From Burkholderia sp. FERM BP-3421 (GTDB lineage Bacteria > Pseudomonadota > Gammaproteobacteria > Burkholderiales > Burkholderiaceae), in assembly GCF_028657905.1 (NCBI RefSeq), contig NZ_CP117781.1, positions 1,178,001 through 1,242,000 of the forward strand: DNA of 64,000 nt, given 5' to 3'. The number at the start of each line of letters is the position of its first letter. Within the stretch, counting starts at the first letter, position 1. The notes under the pieces are model-generated. The model was not told the DNA's origin, searched no databases, and worked only from the letters and a program-made list of their open reading frames with translations. The position numbers and the translations under genes are program-made. Shown one piece after another: positions 1 to 8,821 of this stretch.

Positions 1-382
1 TCATCTGATGCGTGTCGAGCGTGCGCGTCACGGCGGCGCTCGCGCCGATCGCGACGCTCGGCGTGAGATTGGCGCCGGCGAGTCCGGCCTGCAACTGGGC
101 GCGGTACACGCGGATCGCGGCGGCGGCGAGGTTGTTGTTGGTGCGCAGCGCATCCTCGATCAACTGATCGAGCACGGGATCGTCGAACGTGCGCCACCAT
201 TGCGGATCCGCCGCGGCCGCGGCCGGCGCGGCGGGCGAGGTCCAGTTCGCGGGCATCTGCACGGGCGGCAGCGGCGCGTGGCGGGCCGAGGTCGCGCAGC
301 CGGCCGTGAGCGCCACGACGCCGGCGAGCGCAAGCGTGAGCAGGCGGGGCGGAGCGATGAAGGCATCGAGACGGATCATCAT
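1..382 (-). CDS. NodT-type outer-membrane efflux lipoprotein, N-terminal part
   Basis: This is the N-terminal part of an outer-membrane factor; the C-terminus lies beyond the window edge. The protein would form the outer-membrane duct of a tripartite exporter. The visible N-terminus has a hydrophobic signal ending in the lipobox LTAGC. It continues with the WWRTFDDPVLDQLIEDAL block and the NNNLAAAAIRVYRAQLQAG helix, both typical of the NodT/OprM family. Two ATG codons stand in tandem (380-382 and 377-379), directly after a GGGGAGAGG ribosome-binding sequence. Spacing favours the second, but the first is given here. The gene follows macB by about 10 bases on the same strand, so it completes a macA-macB-OMF operon. 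Family identity is clear; the substrate cannot be deduced. Confidence 0.85.
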   Translation of the reverse strand, partial: MMIRLDAFIAPPRLLTLALAGVVALTAGCATSARHAPLPPVQMPANWTSPAAPAAAAADPQWWRTFDDPVLDQLIEDALRTNNNLAAAAIRVYRAQLQAGLAGANLTPSVAIGASAAVTRTLDTHQM

Positions 383-392
383 CCTCTCCCCA

Positions 393-2357
393 TCAGTCGC
401 GCGCGAGCGCATCGATCGGATCGAGGCGCGACGCATTGCGGGCCGGCATGAAGCCGAACACGATACCGATCAACGTCGAGCACAGGAAGGCCGACACGAT
501 CGAGCCGATCGAAAACACCATTTTCCATTGGTTCACGAAGAGAGAGAACAGGAAGCTCAGCCCGAACGACAGCGCGATGCCGATCACGCCGCCCATCAGG
601 CACACCATCACGGCTTCGACGAGGAACTGCTGCATGATGTCGCCCTGCCGCGCGCCGACCGCCATCCGGATGCCGATCTCGCGGGTGCGCTCGGTGACCG
701 ACACGAGCATGATGTTCATCACGCCGATGCCGCCGACGACGAGCGAGATCACCGCGATCAGCGACAGCAGCAGCGTCAGCGACTGGCCGGTTTTCTCGAC
801 GGTCTTCACGACGCTGTCCATGTTGTAGGTGAAGAAGTCCTTGCGACCGTGACGCTGCAGCATCAGCTTCGAGATGCTTTCCTCGGCGGCCTTGCTCGGC
901 TGGCCGTCGCGCACCCGCACCGTGATGCTGTCGAGATGGCGCTGGCCGAACAGCCGGCCGCTCGCGGTGGTGTAGGGCACCCATACGTTGAGGCTCTTCA
1001 CGTCGCCGAACGCGCTTTTCTTGTCGGCGGTCACGCCGATCACGACGCACGGCAGGTTGTCGACCAGCACGACCTCGCCGAGCGGGTTCCGGTTCGAGCC
1101 GAACAGCTTGCGGCGCGTGTTCTGGTCGATCACGGCCACCTGCGCCTGGCGCCGCACCTCGTCCGGGCCGAAGCCTATGCCCTGCGCCATCTTCATGCCG
1201 CGCACCTGGAAGAAGGTGTCGCCGACCCCGCTGATCAGCGCGTTGACGTCGATGTTGCGGTAGCGCAGCAGCAGGCTGCGCGAGGTCTCGGGCGTCACGC
1301 TGTCGACGTAGTGCTGGTCGGCGAGCGCCGTCACGTCGGCCGGCACGAGGGTCTGGATGGTGTCGTTCTTGCTGTCGCCCCAGTCGGTGCCGGGGTAGAT
1401 GTTGATCGTGTTGGTGCCGATGCTGCCGATCTCGTTGAGCATGTAGCGCTTCGCGCCTTCGCCGATCGCGACGATCGACACCACCGAGGTGATGCCGATG
1501 ATGATGCCGAGCATGGTCAGCAGCGTGCGCAGCCGGTGCGACACGAGCGCGACCCAGGCCATCTTGAACGCCTCGGTGAAGCGTCCGAAGCCGGCCGACA
1601 GGCGCGCCGCGTGGCGCAGCGCGCGGCCCTCGGCCTGCGCGGCCTCGAGCGCGTCGCCTTCGTCGCCGCGCGGGTTCGGCCGGTCGCGGACGATCTCGCC
1701 GTCGCTGATCTCGATGATGCGGCGCGCGTGCGCGGCCACGTTCTCGTCGTGGGTGACGAGGATCACGGTGTGGCCGAGCGCGTTCAGCTCGCGCAGGATG
1801 CGGATCACCTCGTGGCCGCTCTTCGAATCGAGCGCGCCGGTCGGCTCGTCGGCGAGGATCACCTCGCCGCCGTTCACCAGCGCGCGCGCGATACTGACGC
1901 GCTGCTGCTGGCCGCCCGACAGCTGGCTCGGGCGATGGTCGGCGCGGTCGGCGAGCCCGAGGCGCGTGAGCAGGTCGTTCGCGCGCGCGCGCCGGTCGGC
2001 GTGGGCGGTGCCCGCGTAGACGGCCGGCATCTCGACATTGCCCGCGGCGCTCAGGTGCGGCAGCAGGTGATAGCGCTGGAAGATGAAGCCGAAATGCTCG
2101 CGGCGCAGGCGCGCCAGCTCGTCGCTGTCCAGCTCGCCCGTCTCGCGGCCGCCCACCTTGTAGCTGCCGGAGGTCGGGTGGTCGAGGCAGCCGAGAATGT
2201 TCATCAGCGTCGACTTGCCGGAGCCCGACGCGCCGATGATCGCGACGATCTCGCCCGCGTGGATCGTCAGGTTGACGTCCTTGAGCACGACGACGTCCTT
2301 GTCGCCCGCGGGAAAGCTGCGGGTGACGTTCGTCAGTTGCAGCAGGGGTTCCGACAT
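393..2357 (-). CDS. macB: MacB-type ABC exporter, fused ATPase and permease
   Basis: The 654-residue protein has an N-terminal ABC ATPase: Walker A GASGSGKST at about 42-50, signature LSGGQQQ at about 146-152, and Walker B ending ILADEP. A MacB-type membrane part follows, with one transmembrane helix near 275, a large periplasmic domain, and three helices near the C-terminus. Family members pump macrolides, lipoproteins, toxins or siderophores by driving a periplasmic adaptor. The gene starts two bases after the macA stop codon and is followed by an outer-membrane factor, a complete tripartite set. The length is normal for MacB (about 645-655). The substrate is unknown, since homologous operons in Burkholderia export varied molecules. 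Confidence 0.93.
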   Translation of the reverse strand: MSEPLLQLTNVTRSFPAGDKDVVVLKDVNLTIHAGEIVAIIGASGSGKSTLMNILGCLDHPTSGSYKVGGRETGELDSDELARLRREHFGFIFQRYHLLPHLSAAGNVEMPAVYAGTAHADRRARANDLLTRLGLADRADHRPSQLSGGQQQRVSIARALVNGGEVILADEPTGALDSKSGHEVIRILRELNALGHTVILVTHDENVAAHARRIIEISDGEIVRDRPNPRGDEGDALEAAQAEGRALRHAARLSAGFGRFTEAFKMAWVALVSHRLRTLLTMLGIIIGITSVVSIVAIGEGAKRYMLNEIGSIGTNTINIYPGTDWGDSKNDTIQTLVPADVTALADQHYVDSVTPETSRSLLLRYRNIDVNALISGVGDTFFQVRGMKMAQGIGFGPDEVRRQAQVAVIDQNTRRKLFGSNRNPLGEVVLVDNLPCVVIGVTADKKSAFGDVKSLNVWVPYTTASGRLFGQRHLDSITVRVRDGQPSKAAEESISKLMLQRHGRKDFFTYNMDSVVKTVEKTGQSLTLLLSLIAVISLVVGGIGVMNIMLVSVTERTREIGIRMAVGARQGDIMQQFLVEAVMVCLMGGVIGIALSFGLSFLFSLFVNQWKMVFSIGSIVSAFLCSTLIGIVFGFMPARNASRLDPIDALARD

Positions 2358-2359
2358 CG

Positions 2360-3550
2360 TCAGTTCCCCGCGCCGGACGCGGCGGCCTCGGCGTCGGCCG
2401 CGTCGCCGATGATCACCTGGTCGCCTTCCTTGAGGCCCGACTGCACCTCGACCTTCACGTTGTTGTTGATGCCCGTGCGGATCTTGCGCGTGTCGACGCG
2501 ATTCTTGTCGCCGAGCACGCGCACCGTGTAGCCGCCGTCCTTGTCCTTCGCGCCCAGCGCGGCGACAGGGATGTTCAGCGCGTTGCGCGCGGTGCCGAGC
2601 AGCACGTTGACCTGCGCGGTCATCGAGATGCGCAGCCGGTGGTCGGGATTGGGTACTTCGAACAGTGCGTTGTAGAACACCGCCGAGTTCGATTTCGGCG
2701 TGCTGCCGACCATGCCGCCCAGGCTGCTCTGCTGTTCGAGGAAGTTCTGCGGCGCGGGCTCGGTCGCGCGCAGCTTGCCGTAATAGCGCCGGTCGGGGTC
2801 GCCGAGGATCGTGAAGTAGGTGGTCTGGCCCGGATGCACGCGGATCACGTCCGCTTCCGAGACCTGCGCCTTGACGGTCATGGTGTCGAGATCGGCGAGC
2901 TTGAGGATCACGGGCGCCTGCTGCTGCGCGATCACGGTCTGGCCTTCCTGCGTGACGATCCCGACCACCTGGCCGTCCATCGGCGCGACGATCCGCGTGT
3001 AGCCGACGTTGGCCTGCGAGGTCTCGATCTGGATGCGCGCCGAGCGGATCTGCGCGTCGAGCGACGCGAGCGTCGCGCGCTGGACGCCGAGGTTCGCCTG
3101 CGCGGATTCGAAGTCCGAGCGCGAGGTCGCGTCGTCGGGCAGCATCTGCTGCTGGCGTTTGAAGGCCAGCTCCGCCTGCACCAGCTGGGCGGCGGTCGAG
3201 CGCTTCTGCGCGACCAGCTGTTCCTCGGCGGCCTGCGCCTGGCGCAGCGCGTTCTGCGGGAGCACCGGGTCGATCTCGGCCAGCAGCTGGCCCTTGGTCA
3301 CCTTGTCGCCGAGCTTGACCTTCAGCGACTTCAGCTGACCGGACACCTGCGCGCCGACGTCAACCTGCTTGTACGCCTGCAGGGTGCCGGTCGCGAGCAC
3401 GGTATTTTCGAGCGTGGCGCGTTCGACCTTCGCGGTCAGGTACTGCGGACCTTTGTCCTTGGAGAAAAAATGCAGGAGGAGCACGACGAGCGAGACCAGC
3501 ACAACGAGGCCTGCCGCAATGCCGAGCCAGCGGCGTTGACGTTTTTTCAT
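2360..3550 (-). CDS. macA: MacA-type periplasmic adaptor subunit
   Basis: This is a 396-residue membrane-fusion protein. It has a short positively charged N-terminus (MKKRQRRW) and a single membrane anchor at about 10-30. It then shows a lipoyl half-motif (VDVGAQVSGQLKSLKVKLGD), a long alpha-hairpin with heptad character, a second lipoyl half (IVAPMDGQVVGIVTQEGQTV), and the beta-barrel and membrane-proximal domains. It would link MacB to the outer-membrane factor and stimulate its ATPase. The open frame runs 28 codons further upstream, but the start at MKKRQ fits the family; the ribosome-binding sequence there is poor. It is the first gene of the operon, with macB following after two bases. 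Confidence 0.9.
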   Translation of the reverse strand: MKKRQRRWLGIAAGLVVLVSLVVLLLHFFSKDKGPQYLTAKVERATLENTVLATGTLQAYKQVDVGAQVSGQLKSLKVKLGDKVTKGQLLAEIDPVLPQNALRQAQAAEEQLVAQKRSTAAQLVQAELAFKRQQQMLPDDATSRSDFESAQANLGVQRATLASLDAQIRSARIQIETSQANVGYTRIVAPMDGQVVGIVTQEGQTVIAQQQAPVILKLADLDTMTVKAQVSEADVIRVHPGQTTYFTILGDPDRRYYGKLRATEPAPQNFLEQQSSLGGMVGSTPKSNSAVFYNALFEVPNPDHRLRISMTAQVNVLLGTARNALNIPVAALGAKDKDGGYTVRVLGDKNRVDTRKIRTGINNNVKVEVQSGLKEGDQVIIGDAADAEAAASGAGN

Positions 3551-3961
3551 GGAGAGCGAGCGGTCCGGACAGCGGTTGAAATGTAATGAGACTACAAAGC
3601 GGCTATTGGAATACAAAATGCTGTCCCAGTTCAATGCGGGAACAAAACTTCCTCACTTTGATACAGATAATCACAACTTCGATCGTTGTTTCTGCGCGCT
3701 TCTCCACGGCTTTTGTGTTCAATGGGACGTTTTGTTGTGCCGCCTGAGCGGGCGCGCGCCGCTCGGGCGGGCGGCGACTTATCGGCGGGTCGGGCATCGA
3801 TAGTCGAAATGATTGGTTGGGTGGTGGCGGCCGGGCCCGTACGATGCGCCGACAGACGCTGCCGGGAGCAGCGCGCGAGGGCCGCCGGCCGGCCCGCCGG
3901 CGCCGCCGTGCGGCCCTGCGGGCCGGGTATCGTCATGCCTGTCCACGCAAGGAGCGCCCCG
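3551..3961. other. Divergent intergenic region, macA / sfnG
   Basis: There are 411 bases between the divergent macA and sfnG starts. The part next to macA (about 3590-3720) is clearly more AT-rich than the surroundings and probably holds the macA promoter. The part next to sfnG is GC-rich and ends in AAGGAG (3949-3954). No sigma-54 type -24/-12 element (GG-N10-GC context) could be picked out upstream of sfnG, although sigma-54 control is known for this gene in Pseudomonas. No convincing gene or terminator was seen. Confidence 0.5.
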
Positions 3962-5056
3962 ATGAGTCACGCGCCGGAATCTCTCAAGTTCGCCTACTGG
4001 GTGCCCAATGTCAGCGGCGGTCTCGTCGTCAGCAAGATCGAGCAGCGCACCAGCTGGGATATCGACTACAACCGCCGTCTCGCCCAGCTCGCCGAACAGC
4101 ACGGCTTCGACTATGCGCTGTCGCAGATCCGCTTCACCGCCGGCTACGGCGCGGAGTACCAGCACGAGTCGGTCGCGTTCAGCCATGCGCTGCTCGCCGC
4201 CACCGAACGCCTGAAGGTGATCGCCGCGATCCTGCCCGGGCCCTGGCATCCGGCCGTGGTCGCGAAGCAGCTCGCCACCATCGACCAGCTGACGGGCGGG
4301 CGCGTCGCGATCAACGTGGTCAGCGGCTGGTTCAAGGGCGAATTCACCGCGCTCGGCGAGCCCTGGCTCGAACATGACGAGCGCTACCGGCGCTCGGAGG
4401 AGTTCATCCGCGCCGTGAAGGGCGTGTGGACCGAGGATCATTTCACGTTCAAGGGCGATTTCTACCGCTTCAACGACTACACGCTGAAGCCGAAGCCGCT
4501 CCAGCAGCCGCATCCGGAGATCTTTCAGGGCGGCAATTCCACCGCCGCGCGGCGCATGGCGGCGGCGGTGTCGGACTGGTATTTCATGAACGGCAACACG
4601 CTCGACGGCCATCGCGCGCAGATCGACGAGATCCGCGCGGCGGCCGCGGCGCAGGGGCGGCGCGTGCGCTTCGGCGTGAATGCGTTCGTGATCGCGCGCG
4701 ACACCGAGGACGAGGCCCGCCAGGTGCTCGACGACATCGTCCGGCACGCCGACGTGGACGCCGTGCAGGCGTTCGGCCATGCCGTCAAGCAGGCCGGGCG
4801 CGCCGCGCCGGACGGGCAGGGCATGTGGGCCAACTCGACGCTCGAGGATCTGGTCCAGTACAACGACGGGTTCCGCACCAACCTGATCGGCACCCCTGAG
4901 CAGATCGCCGAGCGGATCGTGGCCTTGCGCGCGATCGGCGTCGACCTGGTGCTGACGGGCTTCCTGCATTACCACGAGGAGGTCGAGTACTTCGGCCGCC
5001 GCGTGCTGCCGCTCGTGCGCGAGCTGGAGCGGCAGGCCGACGCGCAGCCGGCCTGA
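3962..5056 (+). CDS. sfnG: Dimethyl sulfone monooxygenase, FMNH2-dependent
   Basis: The 364-residue protein belongs to the bacterial luciferase-like flavin monooxygenases. It resembles SfnG along its whole length, including the N-terminal FAYWVPNVSGGLVVSKIEQR block, QIRFTAGYGAEYQHESVAFS, and the C-terminal EEVEYFGRRVLPLVREL. SfnG oxidises dimethyl sulfone to methanesulfinate using reduced FMN supplied by a separate reductase, a step in sulfur scavenging from dimethyl sulfide. The start is fixed by AAGGAG seven bases upstream of the ATG. No reductase, SfnR-type activator or methanesulfonate genes lie next to it, so it is a solitary copy here. It ends at a strong hairpin terminator. Confidence 0.93.
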   Translation: MSHAPESLKFAYWVPNVSGGLVVSKIEQRTSWDIDYNRRLAQLAEQHGFDYALSQIRFTAGYGAEYQHESVAFSHALLAATERLKVIAAILPGPWHPAVVAKQLATIDQLTGGRVAINVVSGWFKGEFTALGEPWLEHDERYRRSEEFIRAVKGVWTEDHFTFKGDFYRFNDYTLKPKPLQQPHPEIFQGGNSTAARRMAAAVSDWYFMNGNTLDGHRAQIDEIRAAAAAQGRRVRFGVNAFVIARDTEDEARQVLDDIVRHADVDAVQAFGHAVKQAGRAAPDGQGMWANSTLEDLVQYNDGFRTNLIGTPEQIAERIVALRAIGVDLVLTGFLHYHEEVEYFGRRVLPLVRELERQADAQPA

Positions 5057-5114
5057 CGGCCGCCGGCGCGGGAGGCGCGCGCCGCACTGATCAAGTGTCC
5101 TGAACAAGCCGATG

Positions 5115-5153
5115 CCCGGCCGATCGCGTCGTGACGCGATCGGCCGGGTTCGA
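5115..5153 (+). terminator. Rho-independent-type terminator after sfnG
   Basis: A perfect 16-bp inverted repeat (CCCGGCCGATCGCGTC at 5115-5130 and its complement at 5133-5148) is followed by TTCGATTT. In practice it would form a 14-bp stem with a six-base loop. It lies 58 bases beyond the sfnG stop and insulates the RNase gene downstream. The U tract is imperfect. Confidence 0.7.
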
Positions 5154-5266
5154 TTTCGCGCGCGTTCACGCCGCTGCAATATTGGCGAGCACACAATCCG
5201 AACCTGACAATTCGTCAGTATTGCGGCGGCTGCGACGCAGCGACCGCGCACATACAAGGGGCCGGT

Positions 5267-5995
5267 ATGATCAGAACGCTTTCGCGCGTGTTGGGCGGGC
5301 TCGTCCTCGCGTTGACCTGCAGCTTCGCCAGCGCGCAGTCCTACGATTACCTGTTGCTCGCCAGCTCCTGGGAGCCGGGCTTCTGCGCGACGCACGACAC
5401 GCCGGAATGCACGAGCCTGGCAGGCTCGTTCGCCGCGAACAACCTGTCGCTGCACGGCCTCTGGCCGAACAACTACGACGGCAACCAGCCGTTCTTCTGC
5501 GGCGTGCCGCAGAACGACGTCGACCTCGACAACGCCCATGCGTGGTGCAGCATGGACGCCTATCCGATCAGCGCCGCGACCCGCAATACGCTGTCGACCT
5601 ACATGCCGGGCGTCGCGTCGTGCCTCGACAAGCACGAGTGGTTCAAGCACGGCACCTGCGCGGCCGCGGCTTCGCCGGACGCCTACTGGAACCAGGCGAC
5701 GGGCATGATCAGCCGGCTCGCGAACACCTCGTTCAACAGCTTCCTGCAGGCGAACGCGGGCCGGACCGTCACGCGCAACCAGCTGCTGAGCGCGTTCGAG
5801 ACCGCCTTCGGCAGCAACACGCGCAACGCGGTGTCGCTCAAGTGCACGAAGGCGAACGGCGTCAGCTATTTCACCGAGGCGTGGATTTCGGTGAAGACGA
5901 GCGCGGCCGCGCAGTTCCCGAGCGCGGCGTCGCTCGTGACCGATGGGAACGTGCAGGGGACCTGCCCGAGTTCGGGCGTGTTCATCGCGCGTTGA
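5267..5995 (+). CDS. Secreted ribonuclease T2 family protein
   Basis: The 242-residue protein has an N-terminal signal peptide (cleavage likely after ASA, residues 21-23). Both T2 active-site blocks are present: CAS-1 SLHGLWP with His at about 63, and CAS-2 KHEWFKHGTC with His 123, Glu 124 and His 128. Paired cysteines fit the usual disulfides. Members cleave single-stranded RNA through a 2',3'-cyclic phosphate and act in the periplasm or outside the cell. The start is supported by AAGGGG six bases upstream of the ATG. It stands alone between a terminator and a convergent regulator gene, so it is probably monocistronic. E. coli RNase I (rna) is the familiar relative, but orthology is not certain. 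Confidence 0.92.
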   Translation: MIRTLSRVLGGLVLALTCSFASAQSYDYLLLASSWEPGFCATHDTPECTSLAGSFAANNLSLHGLWPNNYDGNQPFFCGVPQNDVDLDNAHAWCSMDAYPISAATRNTLSTYMPGVASCLDKHEWFKHGTCAAAASPDAYWNQATGMISRLANTSFNSFLQANAGRTVTRNQLLSAFETAFGSNTRNAVSLKCTKANGVSYFTEAWISVKTSAAAQFPSAASLVTDGNVQGTCPSSGVFIAR

Positions 5996-6122
5996 TGCCG
6001 CTTCGGCGTCGCGGCGCGCGCGGCCTTGCGTTTGACGCCTGAGCATCGGCGCGGTCGCGAAGCGCCGCGTAATCGCGGGCGGAACGGTGGGGCGGCGCGA
6101 TCCCGCTACCCGAAGCCCGCCG

Positions 6123-6923
6123 TCATTCCTCGGCGCGGCTCTCCCGCGCATCGGCGGCGAGATATCGCCCGGGCGTCGTGCCCAGGGCGCGGCGGAACAT
6201 GTCGATGAACGCGCTGACGTTGTCGTAACCGAGATCGAGCGCGATGGTGGTGACGGGCGCCCCGTCCGCGACCCGTTCGAGCGCGCGCAGCAGGCGCGCC
6301 TGCTGACGCCACTGCGCGAAAGTCATGCCGGTCTCCGCCATGAAGCGACGGCTGAGCGTGCGCGGCGCGATCCCGGCCCAGCCTGCCCATTCCTCGAGCC
6401 GGCGGTTGTCCGACAGGTCGCTCGCCAGGGCGTCCGTGATGCGGACGAGCCGTGGATCGCGCGGGCTCGGCAGACCGAGCGATTCCGGCTTCGACGCGGC
6501 CAGTTCGTCGACGATGACCTCCGCGATGCGCGTTTGCGCCGGATCGAGATCGACGCCGGGCCAGGTCGCGGCGCGTCTGACGCTCTCGCGCAGCAGGGGC
6601 GTGGTCCTGATCGCTCGGGATTCCCGCGGCAAGCGTTCGCAGCGCGGCTCGGCGATGAACACGCTCCAGCCGGAGAAGGGGCCGTAGGAACGGATCGAGT
6701 GGACGCAGTGCGGCGGAATCCAGATCGCGTGGGTGGCGGGCACGACCCACTGCTGCGCGTCGAGGCCGACCGAGACGAGCCCGCTCAGCGCGCCCATGAG
6801 CTGGCCGCGCGGATGACTGTGCGGCGACGTCGCGCGCGCTTCGCGCTGAGTCAGTTCCGCCGCGGCGAGGAACGGGCCATCGGGCGACAACACGAGATCG
6901 GGTCGGATGATACGGGTTTGCAT
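6123..6923 (-). CDS. AraC-family transcriptional regulator with cupin sensor
   Basis: A 266-residue AraC-type regulator. The N-terminal part is a cupin-like sensor: SHPRGQLMGALSG is the usual histidine-containing strand, and PATHAIWIPPHCVHSI the second. The C-terminal 100 residues carry the double helix-turn-helix with RTLSRRFMAETGMTFAQWR and ALDLGYDNVSAFIDMFRRALG. The start is taken at MQTRIIRP; the frame continues upstream through sequence without coding character. The gene is divergent from a quinone-oxidoreductase-like gene across about 300 bases, a common arrangement in which the regulator controls its neighbour. The ligand is unknown. Confidence 0.88.
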   Translation of the reverse strand: MQTRIIRPDLVLSPDGPFLAAAELTQREARATSPHSHPRGQLMGALSGLVSVGLDAQQWVVPATHAIWIPPHCVHSIRSYGPFSGWSVFIAEPRCERLPRESRAIRTTPLLRESVRRAATWPGVDLDPAQTRIAEVIVDELAASKPESLGLPSPRDPRLVRITDALASDLSDNRRLEEWAGWAGIAPRTLSRRFMAETGMTFAQWRQQARLLRALERVADGAPVTTIALDLGYDNVSAFIDMFRRALGTTPGRYLAADARESRAEE

Positions 6924-7230
6924 GGCCGGAAGACAGGATCGAGTGACCTTTATACCGGAGACGGGCCGATTCCGCATCAGTAGACTGGTTCCCCGTCGCG
7001 GTCTTGGCGTCGAACATGTCGCCGGCCGGACAGGCGCTCGACGATTGCATTGACCAGGCCGATTGGAACGGCGCGAGGCTTCGCAAGGGGGCGGTTGCCG
7101 CTTCTCTCGATCGCCGCGTCGGCTCGAGTCGACGGATGCGTGACTTCCGTTCGCGCGGCCGGGCCGGCGCTTGGCCCGGCGACCTGCGCCGACGCGCGCC
7201 ATCGTATCCATTCAAGCTCAAGGATTCCTC
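6924..7230. other. Divergent promoter region, AraC regulator / oxidoreductase
   Basis: There are 307 bases between two divergent starts. AAGGA at 7220-7224 serves the plus-strand gene. No clear repeated operator half-sites were recognised by eye, and no gene is present. Confidence 0.5.
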
Positions 7231-8199
7231 ATGAAAGCAGCAGTCGTCAAAGCGGCGGGCGCAGCGCCCGTTTACACCGATTTCGATCGCCCCGATCCGC
7301 TTCCCGGCCATCGCATCGTCGAAGTCGCCGCGTCCGCGCTCAGTCACGTGACGCGCTCCAAGGCGTCGGGCTCGCACTATTCGTCGTCCGGCGCGTTTCC
7401 GTTCGTGGCGGGGCTCGACGGCGCGGGGCGGGACGCGAACAGCGGTCGGCGCGTGTATTTCTTCTGGCCTCGCGCGCCGTACGGCGCGATGGCGGAGCAG
7501 TGTCTCGTTCCCGACGCCCATTGCGTCCCGCTGCCGGACACCATCGACGACGTCACGGCCGCCGCGATCGCCATTCCCGGCATGTCGTCGTGGGCGGCGC
7601 TCGTCGAACGCGCGAAGTTCGCGGCGGGCGAGACCGTGCTGGTCAACGGCGCGACGGGGACGTCGGGGCGGTTGGCGGTGCAGATCGCCAGGCATCTGGG
7701 TGCCGGACGGATCATCGCGACCGGCCGTGACGCGGGCGTGCTCGAATCGCTGAAGGAGGTTGGGGCGGACGTCGTCGTTTCGTTGCGGCAGGACGCGGAC
7801 GCGTTGAGCCGCGCGTTCGAGGCGCAGTATCGGGAAGGCGTCGACGTGGTGCTGGATTATGTGTGGGGGCCGAGTGCGCTGTCCTTGCTGACGACGGCGG
7901 CGCGCACGCTGGCCGAGGATGCGCCGCTGCGATTCGTGCAGATCGGCGCGCTCGGCGGCGGCGAGATCCTGCTGCCGGCCGCCGCGTTGCGCGCCGCGCC
8001 GATTTCCCTGCTCGGCAGCGGTATCGGCAGCCTTTCGCTGTCGGGCGTCCTGCATGCGATGCGGCAGGTGTTCGAGGCCACGGCGACGGCGGGGTTGCGG
8101 ATTGCGACCGAGGCGATTCCGCTCGCGGACGTCGGGGCGCGTTGGGGGGAGATCGACAGCATTCGTCGCGCGGTGTTCGTGCCCGGCGGGCGGATTTGA
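7231..8199 (+). CDS. Zinc-independent MDR/quinone-oxidoreductase-like protein
   Basis: The 322-residue medium-chain dehydrogenase/reductase starts MKAAVVKAAG. It has a GroES-like N-terminal fold followed by a Rossmann domain with the nucleotide loop VLVNGATGTSGRLAVQIARHLGA at about 140-160. The structural-zinc cysteine cluster and catalytic-zinc ligands of alcohol dehydrogenases are absent, which points to the quinone reductase/enoyl reductase branch that uses NADPH. The substrate is unknown. The ATG is preceded by AAGGA seven bases upstream. It sits divergent from the AraC regulator and is likely its target. Confidence 0.85.
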   Translation: MKAAVVKAAGAAPVYTDFDRPDPLPGHRIVEVAASALSHVTRSKASGSHYSSSGAFPFVAGLDGAGRDANSGRRVYFFWPRAPYGAMAEQCLVPDAHCVPLPDTIDDVTAAAIAIPGMSSWAALVERAKFAAGETVLVNGATGTSGRLAVQIARHLGAGRIIATGRDAGVLESLKEVGADVVVSLRQDADALSRAFEAQYREGVDVVLDYVWGPSALSLLTTAARTLAEDAPLRFVQIGALGGGEILLPAAALRAAPISLLGSGIGSLSLSGVLHAMRQVFEATATAGLRIATEAIPLADVGARWGEIDSIRRAVFVPGGRI

Positions 8200-8548
8200 G
8201 GGCGGCGGCAAGGTGCAATGCCGTCATCGAGGCATCGATGCTCGCGAGGTCGCTTCCCGTCTGATCCCGTCTGATTCGGGAACGTGGCGCAGGTCGCCGG
8301 ACGGCGCGCTTGCGCCGGAAAGCCCGACGTTACGCCGATTCCGTTCGGTGCATCGGTTCGGACCAGGCGACGCGGCCTTCATCTGCTCGGCTTCCTGCGT
8401 CGGTGCGCGGCCGACAAACGCTTGATTCGCGGCTGAACCGCGAGGGGCTCTCAGAGCCGACGCGCGCCGCCGCGGCGGCCGCCGTCAATCCGGCGCGGAT
8501 CACGGTCGTCGCGGACGGCGACGGCATCGCCGCGCTGGCGGCTCACGG
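8200..8548. other. Intergenic, no recognisable gene
   Basis: There are 349 bases between the oxidoreductase stop and a dehydrogenase fragment. The reading frames give only low-complexity Arg/Ala/Ser translations, and no promoter or hairpin stood out. It is probably the eroded body of the dehydrogenase gene whose tail survives at 8549-8674, but no similarity could be recognised. Confidence 0.4.
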
Positions 8549-8674
8549 ATGAAGCGCGCCGATCCGAGGGAAATTGCGGAAATTGTGCTCTTTCTCGCAT
8601 CCGCGCGCGCCAGCTTCATGGTTGGATCGGTCGTCATGGCGGACGGCGGGATGAGTGCGAAAGTGGGCCCGTAG
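8549..8674 (+). pseudogene. Short-chain dehydrogenase (SDR) C-terminal remnant
   Basis: The 41 codons from this ATG read as the C-terminal end of a classical SDR: DPREIAEIVLFLASARASFM, then VGSVVMADGG and a short tail. In intact SDRs this is the last helix and the cofactor-domain closing strand (pattern PEEIAxxVxFLASxxASFxTGxxxxxDGG). No Rossmann TGxxxGxG motif or YxxxK active site is found upstream in any frame, so only the tail remains. It lies in a zone with other gene scraps. Confidence 0.7.
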
Positions 8675-8821
8675 CGGCAGACGGGCCGGGTTGAAACGAC
8701 ATCGGGCCTCTCGCATCCTCAAGGCGCGCATGGATGGCGACCCGGGCGAGGAGGCGGCCTGCGGCGATCGCTCCCAAGGAAGGCGCTCGCCGATCCGTGC
8801 CGTCTGAGCCGTCCCGTCGGC

